Shown: positions 36,048-47,300 of the stretch, one piece after another
How the letters are laid out: each line of letters opens with the position of its first letter
How positions within the stretch are numbered: position 1 is the first letter of the stretch
Source: Isoetes taiwanensis
Lineage: Eukaryota > Streptophyta > Lycopodiopsida > Isoetales > Isoetaceae
DNA length: 64,000 nucleotides
Reading direction: 5' to 3'
Assembly (NCBI GenBank): GCA_021234155.1
Contig: JAJEKV010000002.1
Span: forward strand, 26,032,617 to 26,096,616
The notes under the pieces: generated by a model
What the model saw: the letters and a program-made list of their open reading frames with translations, nothing else
Databases searched by the model: none
What the model was told of the DNA's origin: nothing
Translations under genes and position numbers: made by a program

Positions 36048-36238
36048 CTTCGGTAATCTTTACGCACATGCCCATTAACCAGAGACAAAATTTAAAGTCT
36101 TCCTCAACAAAACTAGCCCTTGCACGAATCTGCACTAATCTGCTACATATTCCTAATGCTATTACATGCATTTCTGTAGCTAAAACATGGCGCACACACA
36201 GATAATCCTTAAGGAATGCTTGCTCAAGGGACATTCTT

Positions 36239-36505
36239 GTGGAGGATACTTCAAGCGACAGAGAAGAAGTAATGGGGCTTTGGCCAGACTGCTGCACAAC
36301 GAAGCTTATTTTCTCAGAAGTGAACCCATATACGCAATTGATCATGGAAGTAGTTTCTTCATTTGTTGAAGCAGCTGCTATGAATAGATGGGAGCCACAA
36401 GATCCAGAATCGATGCTCAGCTTTTTGAAAGCTTGGAAAAAACCTCTGGAAAGAATCAAAGCCCTAAGAGGGCTTCCAGCTTACATAGCCATGATCATGA
36501 AATAA
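36239..36505 (+). pseudogene. STIP/TFIP11 (tuftelin-interacting protein 11) fragment
   Basis: The plus frame contains FSEVNPYTQLIMEVV, then NRWEPQDPESMLSFLKAWKK, matching the GCFC-domain region of the spliceosome-disassembly factor STIP/TFIP11, whose homologs read close to this order. Upstream and downstream parts of the domain are missing, and the segment between the two blocks is altered. About 60 codons remain of a protein usually over 800 residues long, so this is a gene fragment. The minus-strand frame at 36040-36459 is antisense to it and not counted. Confidence 0.65.
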
Positions 36506-38170
36506 GGCTACAGAGTTTGGGCCGTTTGGACATATTATAGAATGGGGACAAAGCAAGAAGTCTTAAATCCAAGATATCTCTTCCCAGTCAAAGTAGTGGT
36601 TCGTCCATAATCCTTAAGTAGAAATCAGAAATATTATAAAAAATAAGCTCATTCCTAAAGAAACAAAATAATATTCAGAGAAAATAATGTATACTTCATA
36701 CAGAATTTCTCATGCAGAGAAAGTCAATCATAATGACCTAACCTCATGCTTGTGCCTTCTTGAATCATATCAAAGTCTTGTGATTTTAGATCTAGATCCT
36801 GCAAAAACAACCCCATACATTGTCTGTCTTTCCAGCTTGGATGCACTAAGATTTGAATGACGCAGTGTCGAAACGCTTAGATGCGTACCTGCATGGTGGA
36901 ATAGCCATCAGCCGAGGCATAGGACGAACATATCTGCACCCATGTATTTGGCTTCGACCATCTGGCTCCGAAATATCCAGAATAGACGTCGTAGAATATT
37001 TCAGAAATATCCAGAACAGGTACAAACATGCTCCAAAACATTCAGAATAGGTACCAAATATCTTACTCCGAACAGGCGCTTAAGAACAGAAGAAGCAAAG
37101 GGGCGCTGCATCTAACCAACCAGGCAGCACACAAAATATCATAAGAAAAGCAAATCCACCTTTGGCACAGATCTATTTTCCATCATCTGCATGCAACTTC
37201 CCCTCCGTTTGTGTGTAGATTTAAGAATGAGGAATGGGATCGCCGGAACATTGAATAGCTGCGCTGCAGGGGAAGAGACGGGAGGAATTCCCCAGAGAAA
37301 AATCCAACGCAATTAATGTGAGCGAAAAAAGGAGACACACGTCGGTGCAAAATGGACCAAGGAATACGTGTCGCCAAAAATTGCATTTGGATTGCAGCGG
37401 AGAAACTAATTGAAAACGGAACAAAAAAAAAGGAAAATATGAATCTCGTTTATATATGTGTAGATAATTTCAGCATGAGACAAACACATCTAAACCATGC
37501 CAACATTCAACATGTATCATGGTATACAACAACCTTTAAGAAATTTGGAGTTCACTTTGAGTACTTAAATTGAATGTCGGCCATGAAATAATTCAACATG
37601 TATCATGGTATACAACAACCTTTAAGAAATTTGGAGTTCACTTTGAGTACTTAAATTGAATGTCGGCCATGAAATAACTGTAGAATACATCTATAATCTT
37701 GAATAATTATGGATGTACATATACACTCATTGCCAACCGTTCAAACTACTATTTTTAATGTAACATACAATTGCAATGCATACAATACAATTGAGCCTAA
37801 AGCAAAGCAAAACAACTCAAACTCACAACTTTGCACATATAAAGTTTGTGTTATTTGTATTGATTCATTACAATATACAAATCTTAGTGAACTTTGCAAA
37901 TGTAATAATATCATGTCGTGTAAGAAAAAACACGCTTTTGGTCATGCTTTGTAGAGAAATTACCAATATGATTGTCATGTTCTTTAAGTTGTTAATTGGT
38001 TTCATTTTGTCTAGCATCATATACCGAATCCAAGCAAATGCCTAACATTAACTTATAAACGATATTAAAAGATGCTCATTATCTTATGAGTTGGAAATCA
38101 TTAAAGTCGTATTTAATTAAAGTGGGACAAATCTCGAATTTTGGGACTCGGACTGAAAATGGGACTCATA
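36506..38170. other. Non-coding interval
   Basis: AT-rich. Contains an 86-bp tandem duplication (37505-37676) and short AGAATATTTCAGAAATATCC-like words near 36980-37050. No gene recognised. Confidence 0.45.
37505..37676. repeat. 86-bp perfect tandem duplication
   Basis: 37505-37590 is repeated at 37591-37676 without visible change, which indicates a very recent slippage or assembly event. Confidence 0.9.
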
Positions 38171-38175
38171 CAAAA

Positions 38176-38440
38176 AAAAAAAAAGAGGAGAGGAAGGAAG
38201 GAAGGAAGGAAGTTACTTTTATCGTCCACGGAGACCAATCGGTCTATGGGACCCAATACAAAAAACGCAAAGAAGCGGATTCTTGCCGGATTAAAAACCC
38301 CCACTGAAGGGTTTTCGAGGGAAAAACTGGCGGCGAATCAATGGCACAAAACAATGCTAATCATATAAAATGCAGAAACATCCCAATATATACAGTCATG
38401 CACCACCCCCGTAGTGCCTAGTCAGCGGACACCTTGATAA
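38176..38440 (-). mobile_element. Non-LTR retrotransposon 3' end
   Basis: The minus strand carries the same 3' UTR as the LINE at 14649-15177 (ATCGTCCACGGAGACCAATC, the gene-end hairpin and a terminal (CTTC)n tract). It is preceded by the last codons of the ORF (about 38396-38430). Sequence similarity to the LINE stops near 38435, where the purine-rich array begins. Confidence 0.75.
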
Positions 38441-38785
38441 GGAGAAGGGTAGGAGAAGAAAGAGGGAGGGGCCACACGTTGAAGAGGATAAGTTGGAAGA
38501 AGGGGCGAGGCGGGGAGGGAGAGGAGAGCAAAGGGCAAAGGAGGAGGGGGAGGGAGGGGGGCACACCTTGATAAGGAGAAGGGTAGGAGGGGAGGGGCCA
38601 CACGTTGAAGAGGGAAGGGGATAAGTTGGAAGAAGGGGCAGGGGCAGGGATGGGAGAGGAAAGCAAAAGGGTAAAGGAGGAGAGGGGAGGGATAAGTTGG
38701 AAGAAGGGGGGAAGGAGAGCAAAGAGGCAACAGAGGAGGGGAGGGGGCAAATGGGGAGGGAAAAGGGGGGCAAGCCCGCCCCTCC
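38435..38785 (+). repeat. Purine-rich G-run minisatellite
   Basis: Units containing ATAAGTTGGAAGAAGGGG (38489, 38621, 38692), GGCCACACGTTGAAGAGG and CCTTGATAAGGAGAAGGG recur in variable order. The strand is nearly all A and G with many runs of three or more G, so G-quadruplex or triplex formation is possible. Proline-rich ORFs on the other strand are a composition artefact. Confidence 0.8.
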
Positions 38786-39420
38786 CCCTCCAGAAAAAAA
38801 AGTATTAATTATTAATATATAATGAATAATTAATTAAGCTAATTAGATAATTAATCAAATAATAAATTAAATTAATCTATCGATAACATAATCAAATATA
38901 AATTAAATTAAATCAATAATAGAAACCTTTCTCGACCCACTAGTCGAGAAGGCAATCTAATTCCAGCACCAAGCACAAAAAAAGCACCGTGGCAGAGGCA
39001 AGAGGCAAACCAAAATCACCAAAATCCAGCACTTCATAAGGAACTTCCTCCACACGAAGCAAAACGTGCGTGCAAAGTCCATATTAGCTTTTATGGGCGT
39101 TCGAGCCTCGGATGACGGCCTCCATTTTCTGCACAAATGGACGGAAACAAACAGCTAGTCTACACAGCTCCCGCACTGGACTATCAAATCAAGAAATTTC
39201 TCGCTCCCCTGTTCTCCTCTGTTGTTTTCTGCAAGGCTTTCCAGACTAAAGCTCCAAAGTCAGCATTTAATTTCTGCCATTCCCTTCCGCCATTTAGGAT
39301 GTGGCTGCAGGATCATCACCGGCCGATTTCATCACCGGCATTAGGAGCTTTAGCAAAAACTGTTTCTCTTGCCGCTCAGGAAAATACCGGCTACTTGCAG
39401 GTTTGGATATGTATCGTCTT
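38786..39420. other. AT-rich interval with isolated palindrome
   Basis: 38810-38920 is a TTAATTAA-rich tract. 38926-38952 holds one copy of the CCTTTCTCGAC...GTCGAGAAGG palindrome that forms the array at 41165-41650. 39137-39502 is a 121-codon frame without recognisable motif. Confidence 0.45.
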
Positions 39421-39425
39421 TGTAG

Positions 39426-39560
39426 AGGTCGAGGAAATATTGGCCGGTTTGATCGAGGGAAATATTGCTCGAGGTAATATTGATCAGTTTGCTCAGAGGT
39501 AATATAGCAAGTGAGGTAATATTGATCGGTTAAACAGAGGTAATATTGATCGGGAGGAAA
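39426..39560 (+). repeat. GAGGTAATATTGATCGG minisatellite
   Basis: Seven or so 16-26 base units of the form GAGG(T/A)AATATTG(A/C)TC with variable tails. Simple tandem repeat of unknown role. Confidence 0.8.
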
Positions 39561-40340
39561 TATTGCTCACGGGAATAGACCGGGATGTCGGGACAATGGG
39601 GCGGCTGCAATGAGGAACCACAACGCAATCGAGCCATCGTCACGGGATTAAAGGACAAGGTCCTCTTCGACAAACAAGGCCGCTTTGTTAATTTGTTTGT
39701 TCTCACATAAACATAAGAAGAATACGGCTTTTAGTTTACATATTACCGTAGCTCAAATGCCCGTTGTTGCGTCGGATCTTTATTTACGAGTTCTTCTCGA
39801 CCTTCTCTCGAGTTCGCCTTCTCGGTTGTGGAAAATGGTTCGATCATCATCGGCCTTCCGTCATCTGCCTCGAGATAGGCCTTGTTTGAATCGAAGGCGG
39901 GAGTGCGAGAATGGAACGGCACGGTTATATCAAGCGGTTTGGCTATGGCGGCTCCAACCTTTTATCGAATCGGCGGCTCCAACCTTTTTATCGGCGGTTT
40001 TGGCTATGGCGGCTCCTTCCCCGCATTTGCCTCCCCGCTTTAGAAATGGTTCAGAATGTTGAGCAAACTGACGATCCTAGATATAATTCTGCTTTCACAT
40101 TTTCTTGCCGCTATCAAGGATCTGCCGGAGTAGTGGTGCATCATTCAAGCTTAGGTTATGAATCTAACGGAGAAAAAGAGTCCGTGGAGGCCTTCAGAAT
40201 CGGCTTCAGATTGGGCGAACTGTGGAACCGTGGCACAAAGGCTATGAATCAAGAAGGGATCAAGCAGGGAGGGTTCGAGCGTTCGAGCTATGGCTATGGC
40301 GGCTGGAACAAAGAGTGTGGTACAAATCCGATCTCATGCT
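39561..40340. other. Non-coding interval poor in CTG/CAG
   Basis: Recurring GGTTTTGGCTATGGCGGCTC words at 39930-40020. Almost no CTG between 39660 and 40030, and many TCG or CGAG in places where CTG would be expected. ORFs here are unlikely to be real. Confidence 0.4.
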
Positions 40341-40344
40341 CAAA

Positions 40345-40915
40345 GGTGTGTACCAAATTTCAAAATTTAAATATGGGTGGGAAGAAAAAGCGGGGTATAC
40401 CAAATTTTAAAATTTAAATATGGGTGGGAAAAAAAAGTAGGGTATAAAAAAAGCGGGGTATAGAAAAATCTTGAAAAAAAAAGGTCATTTGGGAAAGAAA
40501 TAAGAGGGATACAAAAATCACATAAAAAAGGACGTAAATATATGGTTGAATTTTAATATTGACAATGGTTAAACTTTAATGTTGGTAAATATTGATAATG
40601 GATGAGGTTGAATAGCTAAACCAAAAAATAAAACATAAAAAAATCTAATGATAAATATTGGTAATGCTTGAAATATTAGTAAATATTGGCAATGGTTGAA
40701 CTTAAATATGGATAATGGTTGACTTTATATTGGACTTAAATATTGGATTGCTCGAACTTGAATAGTGATAAATATTGGTGATGGTTGAACAAGAAAAAAG
40801 ACTTCTTCTTAGTATGGTTGAACTTGAATTGGAAATGGTTGAACTTGAGTATTGGTAAATACTGCTAATGGTTGAACTCAGATATTGGTCATGGTTGAAC
40901 TTAAATGTTGGCCCT
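40345..40915. repeat. Degenerate tandem repeats (AT-rich)
   Basis: 40345-40440 has two copies of a unit with AAATTTAAATATGGGTGGGA. 40520-40915 is a long run of diverged AATATTGGTAATGGTTGAAC-type units of about 20-45 bases. No coding signal. Confidence 0.75.
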
Positions 40916-41164
40916 CAAACTGTCCTTTTTTTGTGCTAATTAAGGTGCTAGTATAAAGACGCTAATGTGTGCTAATACTAATGTGTGCTAGTATAAAAAC
41001 AATTGTTAAATACTAATTTGTGCTAAATACTAATGTGCTGTGAGAAAAACAATAAACTATGGTGTGATAGAATAATAAACTATGGTGGAAAATTAGATGG
41101 ATAGATGGATAAAATGATGCTCTGCAAAAATAATCTCTGGCCCTTGAAATTGCCTTTTTTTTAC

Positions 41165-41650
41165 TCTAAGCTGCCTTTCTCGACGCGGAGTCGAGAAAGG
41201 CCCTCAAACCTCGCTTTTTAAGCTTTGAGAGTCGCCTTTCTCGACTTCGCGGAGTCGAAAGGTCTTCAACCCTCAAACCTGCTTTTTAAGCTTTGGTACG
41301 CCTTTCTCGACTCGCGAATCGAAAAGGCCTTCCCGACCCTTAAACCCGCCTTTTTTGGCTTTGTTTTCTCGACTCGGGGAGTCGAGAAAGGCCTTCTAAC
41401 CCCTAAACCTCGCGCTTTGGTCAGCCTTTCTCGACTCGCGAGTGGTCGAAAAGGCCTTCAACCCTAAAACCCGAGTTTTTGCTTTGGTACCTTTCTTTCG
41501 ACTTCAGCGAGTCGAGAAAGGCCTCGATTCCTAAAACCTGCGTTTTTTAAACTTTGAGCTGCCTTTCTCGACTTCGCGCGAGAAAGGCCTTCCACTTTTT
41601 TCCCTTTTCGGCTGCCTTTCGACTCGTGAGTCGAGAAAGGCTCTCAGGCC
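41165..41650. repeat. Satellite with a palindrome in every unit (8 units, about 60 bp)
   Basis: Eight units start near 41173, 41232, 41300, 41362, 41423, 41490, 41559 and 41612. Each has CCTTTCTCGACTC...GAGTCGAGAAAGG, a near-perfect palindrome of 26-28 bases, followed by a spacer such as CCTCAAACCYGCTTTTTAAG. A lone copy lies at 38926-38952. Each unit can fold into a hairpin on either strand. Differences between units fall mostly in the centre of the palindrome. Confidence 0.85.
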
Positions 41651-42881
41651 TGTATTTTCCAAAAATGGCCCTTAGAACTGTGTTTTGTTTTGTTTTTTTT
41701 GCCTGTGGCATCACTTGACTAACTTCATTTTGTCTTTTGCAGTCCTTATCTCAACCAGATAGTACATGCTTGGGAGCAATGAAAAGACCAGTTCATTAAA
41801 GAAAGCTGCCGAGAAGAGGGTGGTGACATCAGTTGGACATACAAGCACGTGGCCCATGAAGGAACTCCTCTCATACATATTTCTATCGTCTGTAAGTTGC
41901 TCCGTGACTTGGAGAGAGCTCCACGCGCCCTTTGCACTAGGTGGTTCATGTGTGAAGAGGGTGTAATCATTTTGCCCATACGACCACTATGGTCTCTTCA
42001 CCCACTGTAATATATATTATAATGAGCCCATTTTTAAATATAAGGTATCTCAAAACTAGTATTTTTTTGTGGTTAAGTAAACAATTTGCTTAATTTTTGT
42101 TGGAATTTGTGATCTCTTGTCTACTCACCCAAGAAAATAGAGCCAAAATGTTCAACTAAGAATCTTTTTCAACTAGAACTTTGATTTCAATCTGTAATGA
42201 AATTCCTATGTTTGAGTTGCATTGTTCTTGTTCTCGACTCGTTATCCAAGAAAACTGGAAGAAAGCTTGGATGCACACTAACAGACAAAAATTCGAATTA
42301 TGGACGGTTTTCGGGTCGGGGTGCTCTTTTTGTGTAAAATAACAGGGTTCCGAAAAAAAAATGGGAATGGAATGAGTCCCACTTTAATTAAATACGACTT
42401 ATTACCTTTTTCTATTAAACATCTCTTTTGGGTCATTATAGGATATCTCAATGCATGTGACATGTATATAGATTGATGTATAAATATGGCTGACCAAATC
42501 ATTTGATTTTATATTTGTGCTAGCACAAAATTATCTTAGACATTTAGAACATTGGTCCTAATTACTTCGATGAACAAGCTACTTATGATAAGCAATAGGT
42601 CTCCTTTATGTTAGTAAGAAAATGGGAATGGTTTGTGATGCTATACTGCAAAATCTAAAGAAGAACAAAGAGAGTGGTTTGGGCTACATAGTTGATGTTC
42701 CTATCTAAATTCATCCAACAAATAGGACTATTGTAGGCCTCATCTCAAACTATTCCTAGCTAATAATAGGAATCTACCACATCTCCACAATTTTTCTATA
42801 TTGAAAAATCTAATGCATCAAATACAAACAACAATGTACATTAACAGCTTCATCATTAATGTAAAGAGGAGATGCACATAT
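41651..42881. other. Interval with a weak coding-like stretch
   Basis: On the plus strand, after a TTTTGCAG acceptor-like site at 41742, one frame reads about 75 codons (HVAHEGTPLIHISIVCKLLR, RAPRALCTRWFMCEEG, LPIRPLW) but with a TGA near its start. It is not assigned to a family. 42000-42881 is AT-rich with nothing recognised until the copia insertion. Confidence 0.35.
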
Positions 42882-43300
42882 TGTAGGAAGTGATCATGCT
42901 TCATAATGCCATAAGTGCTCCACGGCTCAAGGGGAAAAGGTTTGATGTCAATGGTAATGTGTTCTCATAAGACAAAGGGGAAAAAATAAAAAGTAAACGC
43001 AATGGTAAGGAATAGTTACCTGAATCGAATGGATAGCTGGACATGCTAAAATAGAAAAGGGAGGCCGGAATAGTACAGCGGCAGATTTTGAATTCGGCAG
43101 AGGGCGGTGCACGATCGGATGTGGAGGCTGGTTGATTGGAGTAAATCGGCATTCCAGTGAAGATCCGTTGCTTGTGCTATCGGGTGTATATAGGGGTAAA
43201 TCCATTTGTTTGTTTTGCTTGCTTGTGACCATTGTTGCAATATTGAAGACGTATGTGTGAGGGTTGAAGCATTGTTGTTTGGTTATTAATAAATCCATCA
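42882..43300 (+). repeat. 5' LTR of copia element
   Basis: 419 bp, TGTAGGAAGT to AATCCATCA. TATATA at 43187-43192 is a candidate promoter TATA box, and AATAAA at 43288-43293 a candidate polyadenylation signal. Antisense ORFs in it are shadows. Confidence 0.97.
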
Positions 43301-43301
43301 G

Positions 43302-43313
43302 TGGTATCAGAGC
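43302..43313 (+). promoter_or_regulatory. Primer binding site (initiator tRNA-Met)
   Basis: TGGTATCAGAGC, one base after the LTR, is the classic plant copia site complementary to the 3' end of initiator methionine tRNA. Confidence 0.95.
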
Positions 43314-43354
43314 CAGGTAGATTGTGATTGTGACGAAACAATTTGGTTCATGCC

Positions 43355-44302
43355 ATGACGAGTAGATTTGGAGCCTCCCTTTTAAATGCTATTGATGTAT
43401 TCAATGGGGAATCAGGATTCCAGGTATGGAAAGAAAAGATTCAGTCTGTGTTGATAAATGAGGGACTTTGGGAAGTGATTGTGAATCCTCCAGAAGGAAA
43501 GGATATGCAGGAGGTTTTAACAAAATTGGGAAAGATGAAGATAGGTGAAGCAGAGATAAAGACTGAAGAGGCAAAGCCTGCGTCTGGAAGTTCAACAGGT
43601 GCTGGATATGATGTCAAACTCATGCAAGCAAGGTCAATAATACTCAGTAAGGTTGGTCATAGCATTTTGCTGAAAATAAGACATCTAACACCTCAGCAAA
43701 TGTGGACATACCTGTTGAATAGATTTGAGAAGAAATCTCCATCTCAGTTGGAAGTATTGGATCGAGAACTCAGGAATCTGAGATATCAGGAAAGGGAAAA
43801 CATAACTGAGTTTTTTGCCAAGATAGACACTTTGTTTGCAGATCTGGAGGCAGCTGGAGCAGGGCTTTCAGATGAATTTCAAATACTTGCAATATCCAGA
43901 GCCTTCTCAAATTTTGGCCAATTGCCTACGTTGATAAGAAGCATTACAAAAAACAGAGATGAAGCAGAAAGGTATATCAGGACTGAATTGGAACAAAGAT
44001 CTCAAGGAGAGAATGAAGATGAACCAGAAATTCTGTATGCATCAAGGTCACGTGGTAAGGTTCAAAATACTTCACGAAGGAGTATAGGCCCTTGCTTTTA
44101 CTGTCATGAGCAAGGTCATTTGAAGAATAACTGCCCTAAGCTTTTACATCGAGAACAGAGCAGATGTTTTAATTGCGACGGTAAAGGGCACATGGCTGCC
44201 CAATGTCCAAGCCCTAAAGAAGATAACAGAGGAAATAGAGGCAGGGGAAGATTCACGGGGGTGTTAGTTCAAGGGGAAGAGCAAGAAGGTATACTGGCAT
44301 AA
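43355..44302 (+). CDS. gag: Copia Gag polyprotein
   Basis: 315 residues from the ATG at 43355 (an upstream in-frame TTG is not needed). The N-terminal part (NAIDVFNGESGFQVWKEKI) and the central helical region are typical of copia Gag (UBN2-like) and form the particle shell. Two CCHC zinc knuckles, CFYCHEQGHLKNNC and CFNCDGKGHMAAQC, near the C-terminus bind RNA. The frame ends with a TAA at 44300-44302, while pol is open in the -1 frame from 44239, an overlap of 64 bases. Most copia elements keep gag and pol in a single frame. Either a -1 shift is used, or a one-base change broke a fused frame (a run of five G lies in the overlap). Confidence 0.92.
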   Translation: MTSRFGASLLNAIDVFNGESGFQVWKEKIQSVLINEGLWEVIVNPPEGKDMQEVLTKLGKMKIGEAEIKTEEAKPASGSSTGAGYDVKLMQARSIILSKVGHSILLKIRHLTPQQMWTYLLNRFEKKSPSQLEVLDRELRNLRYQERENITEFFAKIDTLFADLEAAGAGLSDEFQILAISRAFSNFGQLPTLIRSITKNRDEAERYIRTELEQRSQGENEDEPEILYASRSRGKVQNTSRRSIGPCFYCHEQGHLKNNCPKLLHREQSRCFNCDGKGHMAAQCPSPKEDNRGNRGRGRFTGVLVQGEEQEGILA

Positions 44303-47300
44303 ATGTAACCCGGGAAGCACAAGAAGCACCGCAGCAAGACGCTAAAGATGAAGATGAGGTAAATGCGTCACTTACTTTTCCCACCTTTAATAAAATAGAA
44401 GCTAATAAAGGTGATGGTTTCATAGTTGATAGTGGAGCTGAAAGATCAGTAGTCAATTCTACTGATCTGCTTAAGGACGTCACTGCAAGTCAATATTCAC
44501 AACATGTACAGCTTGGAAATGGGGCTCTGCAAAGGATTGAAGGCAATGGATTGTTGCAGCTCTATGATTTAGAAGGCAAGATTGTAAATATTAAGAATGT
44601 ATTGTGTGTGCCAGGTTTATGGAGAAATTTAATATCAGTAAGTCAGCTTGTTGATATGGGATATCGTCTGTCCTTTGACAGTTCTGGATGTAAAGTGTAT
44701 TATGATAATGAAATAAAATTTTTCGCCAAACGAATGGGTAACTTGTTTCAGCTGAAAAATAATCTGGTTAGTCCAAGATTGCATGATGTTATTGTGCCAT
44801 GTGCAGAGTTGTGGCATGGCAGATTGGCGCACACACATATAGAGAATGTTAAATACATGATTAAAAAGGGTATGATTGAAGGATCGTTTACTAAGGATAA
44901 AAGATTTCTGTGTCCAGGATGCTTACTAGGAAAGATAACTCGTTTACCCTTTCCAAAATCAAAGAAAAGAGCAGGAGAACAATTGGAGTTGGTGCACACT
45001 GACTTGTGCAAAAGAACAGGAAGAACAGGAAAAAGATATTTCATTTCGTTTATTGACGATTACAGTAGGAGATGCAAGTGCTATGTGCTAGCTAATAAAC
45101 ATCAAGCTTTGCAAGCATTTAAGCTGTTTGTTTCTGAAACAGAAAATGAAACAGGAAAAAAATTGAAATGCTTGAGATCAGATAGAGGAGGTGAATACTT
45201 GTCCAGAAAGTTTAAGTCCTTTTGTCAGGAACATGGAATTAGAAGGCAGCTCACATGTCGATATACACCGCAGCAAAACGGAGTTGCAGAACGGAAAAAT
45301 AGGACAATACTGGATGCGGTAAGATCTATGATCAAGGAGGCTGGACTTCCAAACTATTTATGGGAAGAAACGGTTAAGGCTGCGGTCTTTATCCAAAATA
45401 GATTGCCGTCTTCAAGCATAAATGGAGGCATCCCAGAAGTACTATGGACTAACAAAGAACAATCCATTTCATATGATATGTTTAAAATGTACGGCTGCCT
45501 GGCATATGTGCACATTCCAGAGGAACTGAGGCAAAAGTTAGACAATAAAGCAGAAATTGGGTATTTGATAGGCTACGATGAGCTGTCTAAGGGGTACAGA
45601 ATCTTTATGCCTGACACAAAGAAAATTGTGGTAAGTAGAGATATTGTCTTTGATGAACATAAACTATATAAAGACAAGTTTACTATCAAATGCACTGAGG
45701 AGCAAAGGAAACAAGAAGTGACTAAGAGCGATGATAAATTTCAGTTTGAGGCTGATATTGATAGTGATTCAGATGAGGAGAATGCTGATGATAGTGCCCC
45801 TATTGGAGAAAATGCTGATAATAATGGTACACCTGTTGAGCAAACACAAGTACAATCTGCTCAGGAAGGTGCTGCACCTCAATCTAGACACTTGGATGAG
45901 CAAATGCCTGCTCAAGCAACTAGACAAAAGAAGAAGAGAACTCAAACAGAAATCCTTAGGGATGTCACATCAGATATCAGTGCAGAAGAATATGGCAGAA
46001 CAGGCTCTGGAAAAAGTAGAAGAATAAGCGTTAAGCCTGTAAGGTATCCAGCTTTGTTGAGTATATTGGAACCGAGCTTGCCACAAAGTTTCAATGAAGC
46101 AGTTCACTCATCAGATAGCGAAGAATGGATAAGAGCCATGAGTGAAGAAATGAAATCGTTTGTAGATTCAGAAACATATGACGTGGTAGATTGTCCACAG
46201 AACAAGAACATAGTCGGAAATAAGTGGATCTACAGGATTAAAACAAATGCAGATGGATCCAAAAGGTATAAAGCTAGGTTAGTGGCACAGGGTTTCTCAC
46301 AAAGAAAGGGAGTCGATTATGATGAGACCTACTCGCCAATCGTAAAACTAACAAGCATTAGACTGATTTTGGCAGCAGCAAATGCACTTGATTTGGAATT
46401 ACATCACATGGATGTAAAAACTGCGTTTCTGAATGCAAAATTAGATGATGAAATATATATGAGACAAGCTCCAGGATATGAGCAAGGGAATAATTTGGTA
46501 TGGAGATTGAAACGAGCAGTATATGGCCTGAGACAATCACCCAGAGAATGGTACCATTGCATGAACAATTATTTAAGGGAAAGGGGATTTGAGAAATTTA
46601 AAAATGATGGAAATCTGTACATCTATAGAGAAGATGTGAACTTTTGTATTATAGCATTATACGTTGATGATTGTATTATGGCGGCAAGCAAGACAAGCTG
46701 CTTGGAAAGTTGCAAACGAATTTTAAAGCAGAGGTTTAAAATGACCGATCTGGGTGAGCTTAAACAATTCTTGGGCATTCAAGTTAAAAGGGACAGGTCC
46801 AAAGGGATATTGACCTTGACACAGACAAAAAATATTTTGAATATGATTGCAAAGTTTAGATTGCAGGATGCAAATGTGGCCAAAACTCCATTAGTTCCAG
46901 GTCACAAAATTTCAGCAGCCATGTGTCCGAATACGAGTGAAGATGCCAGAGAAATGGAAGATGTTCCTTATCAGCAGCTTATTGGAAGCCTACTTTACGT
47001 GGCTAACAATACTAGACCAGATATTGCATACCCTGTAAATCTATTAAGTAGATATCTGCAAAATCCTGGTAGACAACATTGGATTGCTGCAAAAAGGATA
47101 TTAAGGTACTTGAAAGGAACGTTAAACCAAGGCATAACCTATAAGTCTCAAGATCTGAATCTTTATGCGTATGCAGATGCAGATTGGGGTGGAAACTTAG
47201 ATGACCAGAAGTCTACATCAGGTTATGTGTTAATGATAGGAGGTGGTCCAATATCGTGGAAAAGCAAAAAACAGAAAGCTGTTGCGATGTCCTCGGCTGA

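Noticed and set aside
36040-36459. 139-codon minus-strand ORF
   Set aside because: Lies antisense to the STIP fragment and has no motif of its own.
38396-38773. Three overlapping proline-rich ORFs on the minus strand
   Set aside because: Produced by the purine-rich minisatellite; low complexity in all frames.
41760-41985. Coding-like stretch with HVAHEGTPLIHIS
   Set aside because: In-frame TGA, no family recognised; kept only as a note within an interval.
42901-43298. Antisense ORFs in the copia LTRs
   Set aside because: The same ORFs occur in both LTRs because the LTRs are identical; no coding evidence.
44239-44302. Canonical slippery heptamer for gag-pol frameshift
   Set aside because: No X-XXY-YYZ heptamer in the gag frame was found; a simple indel at the G run is equally likely.
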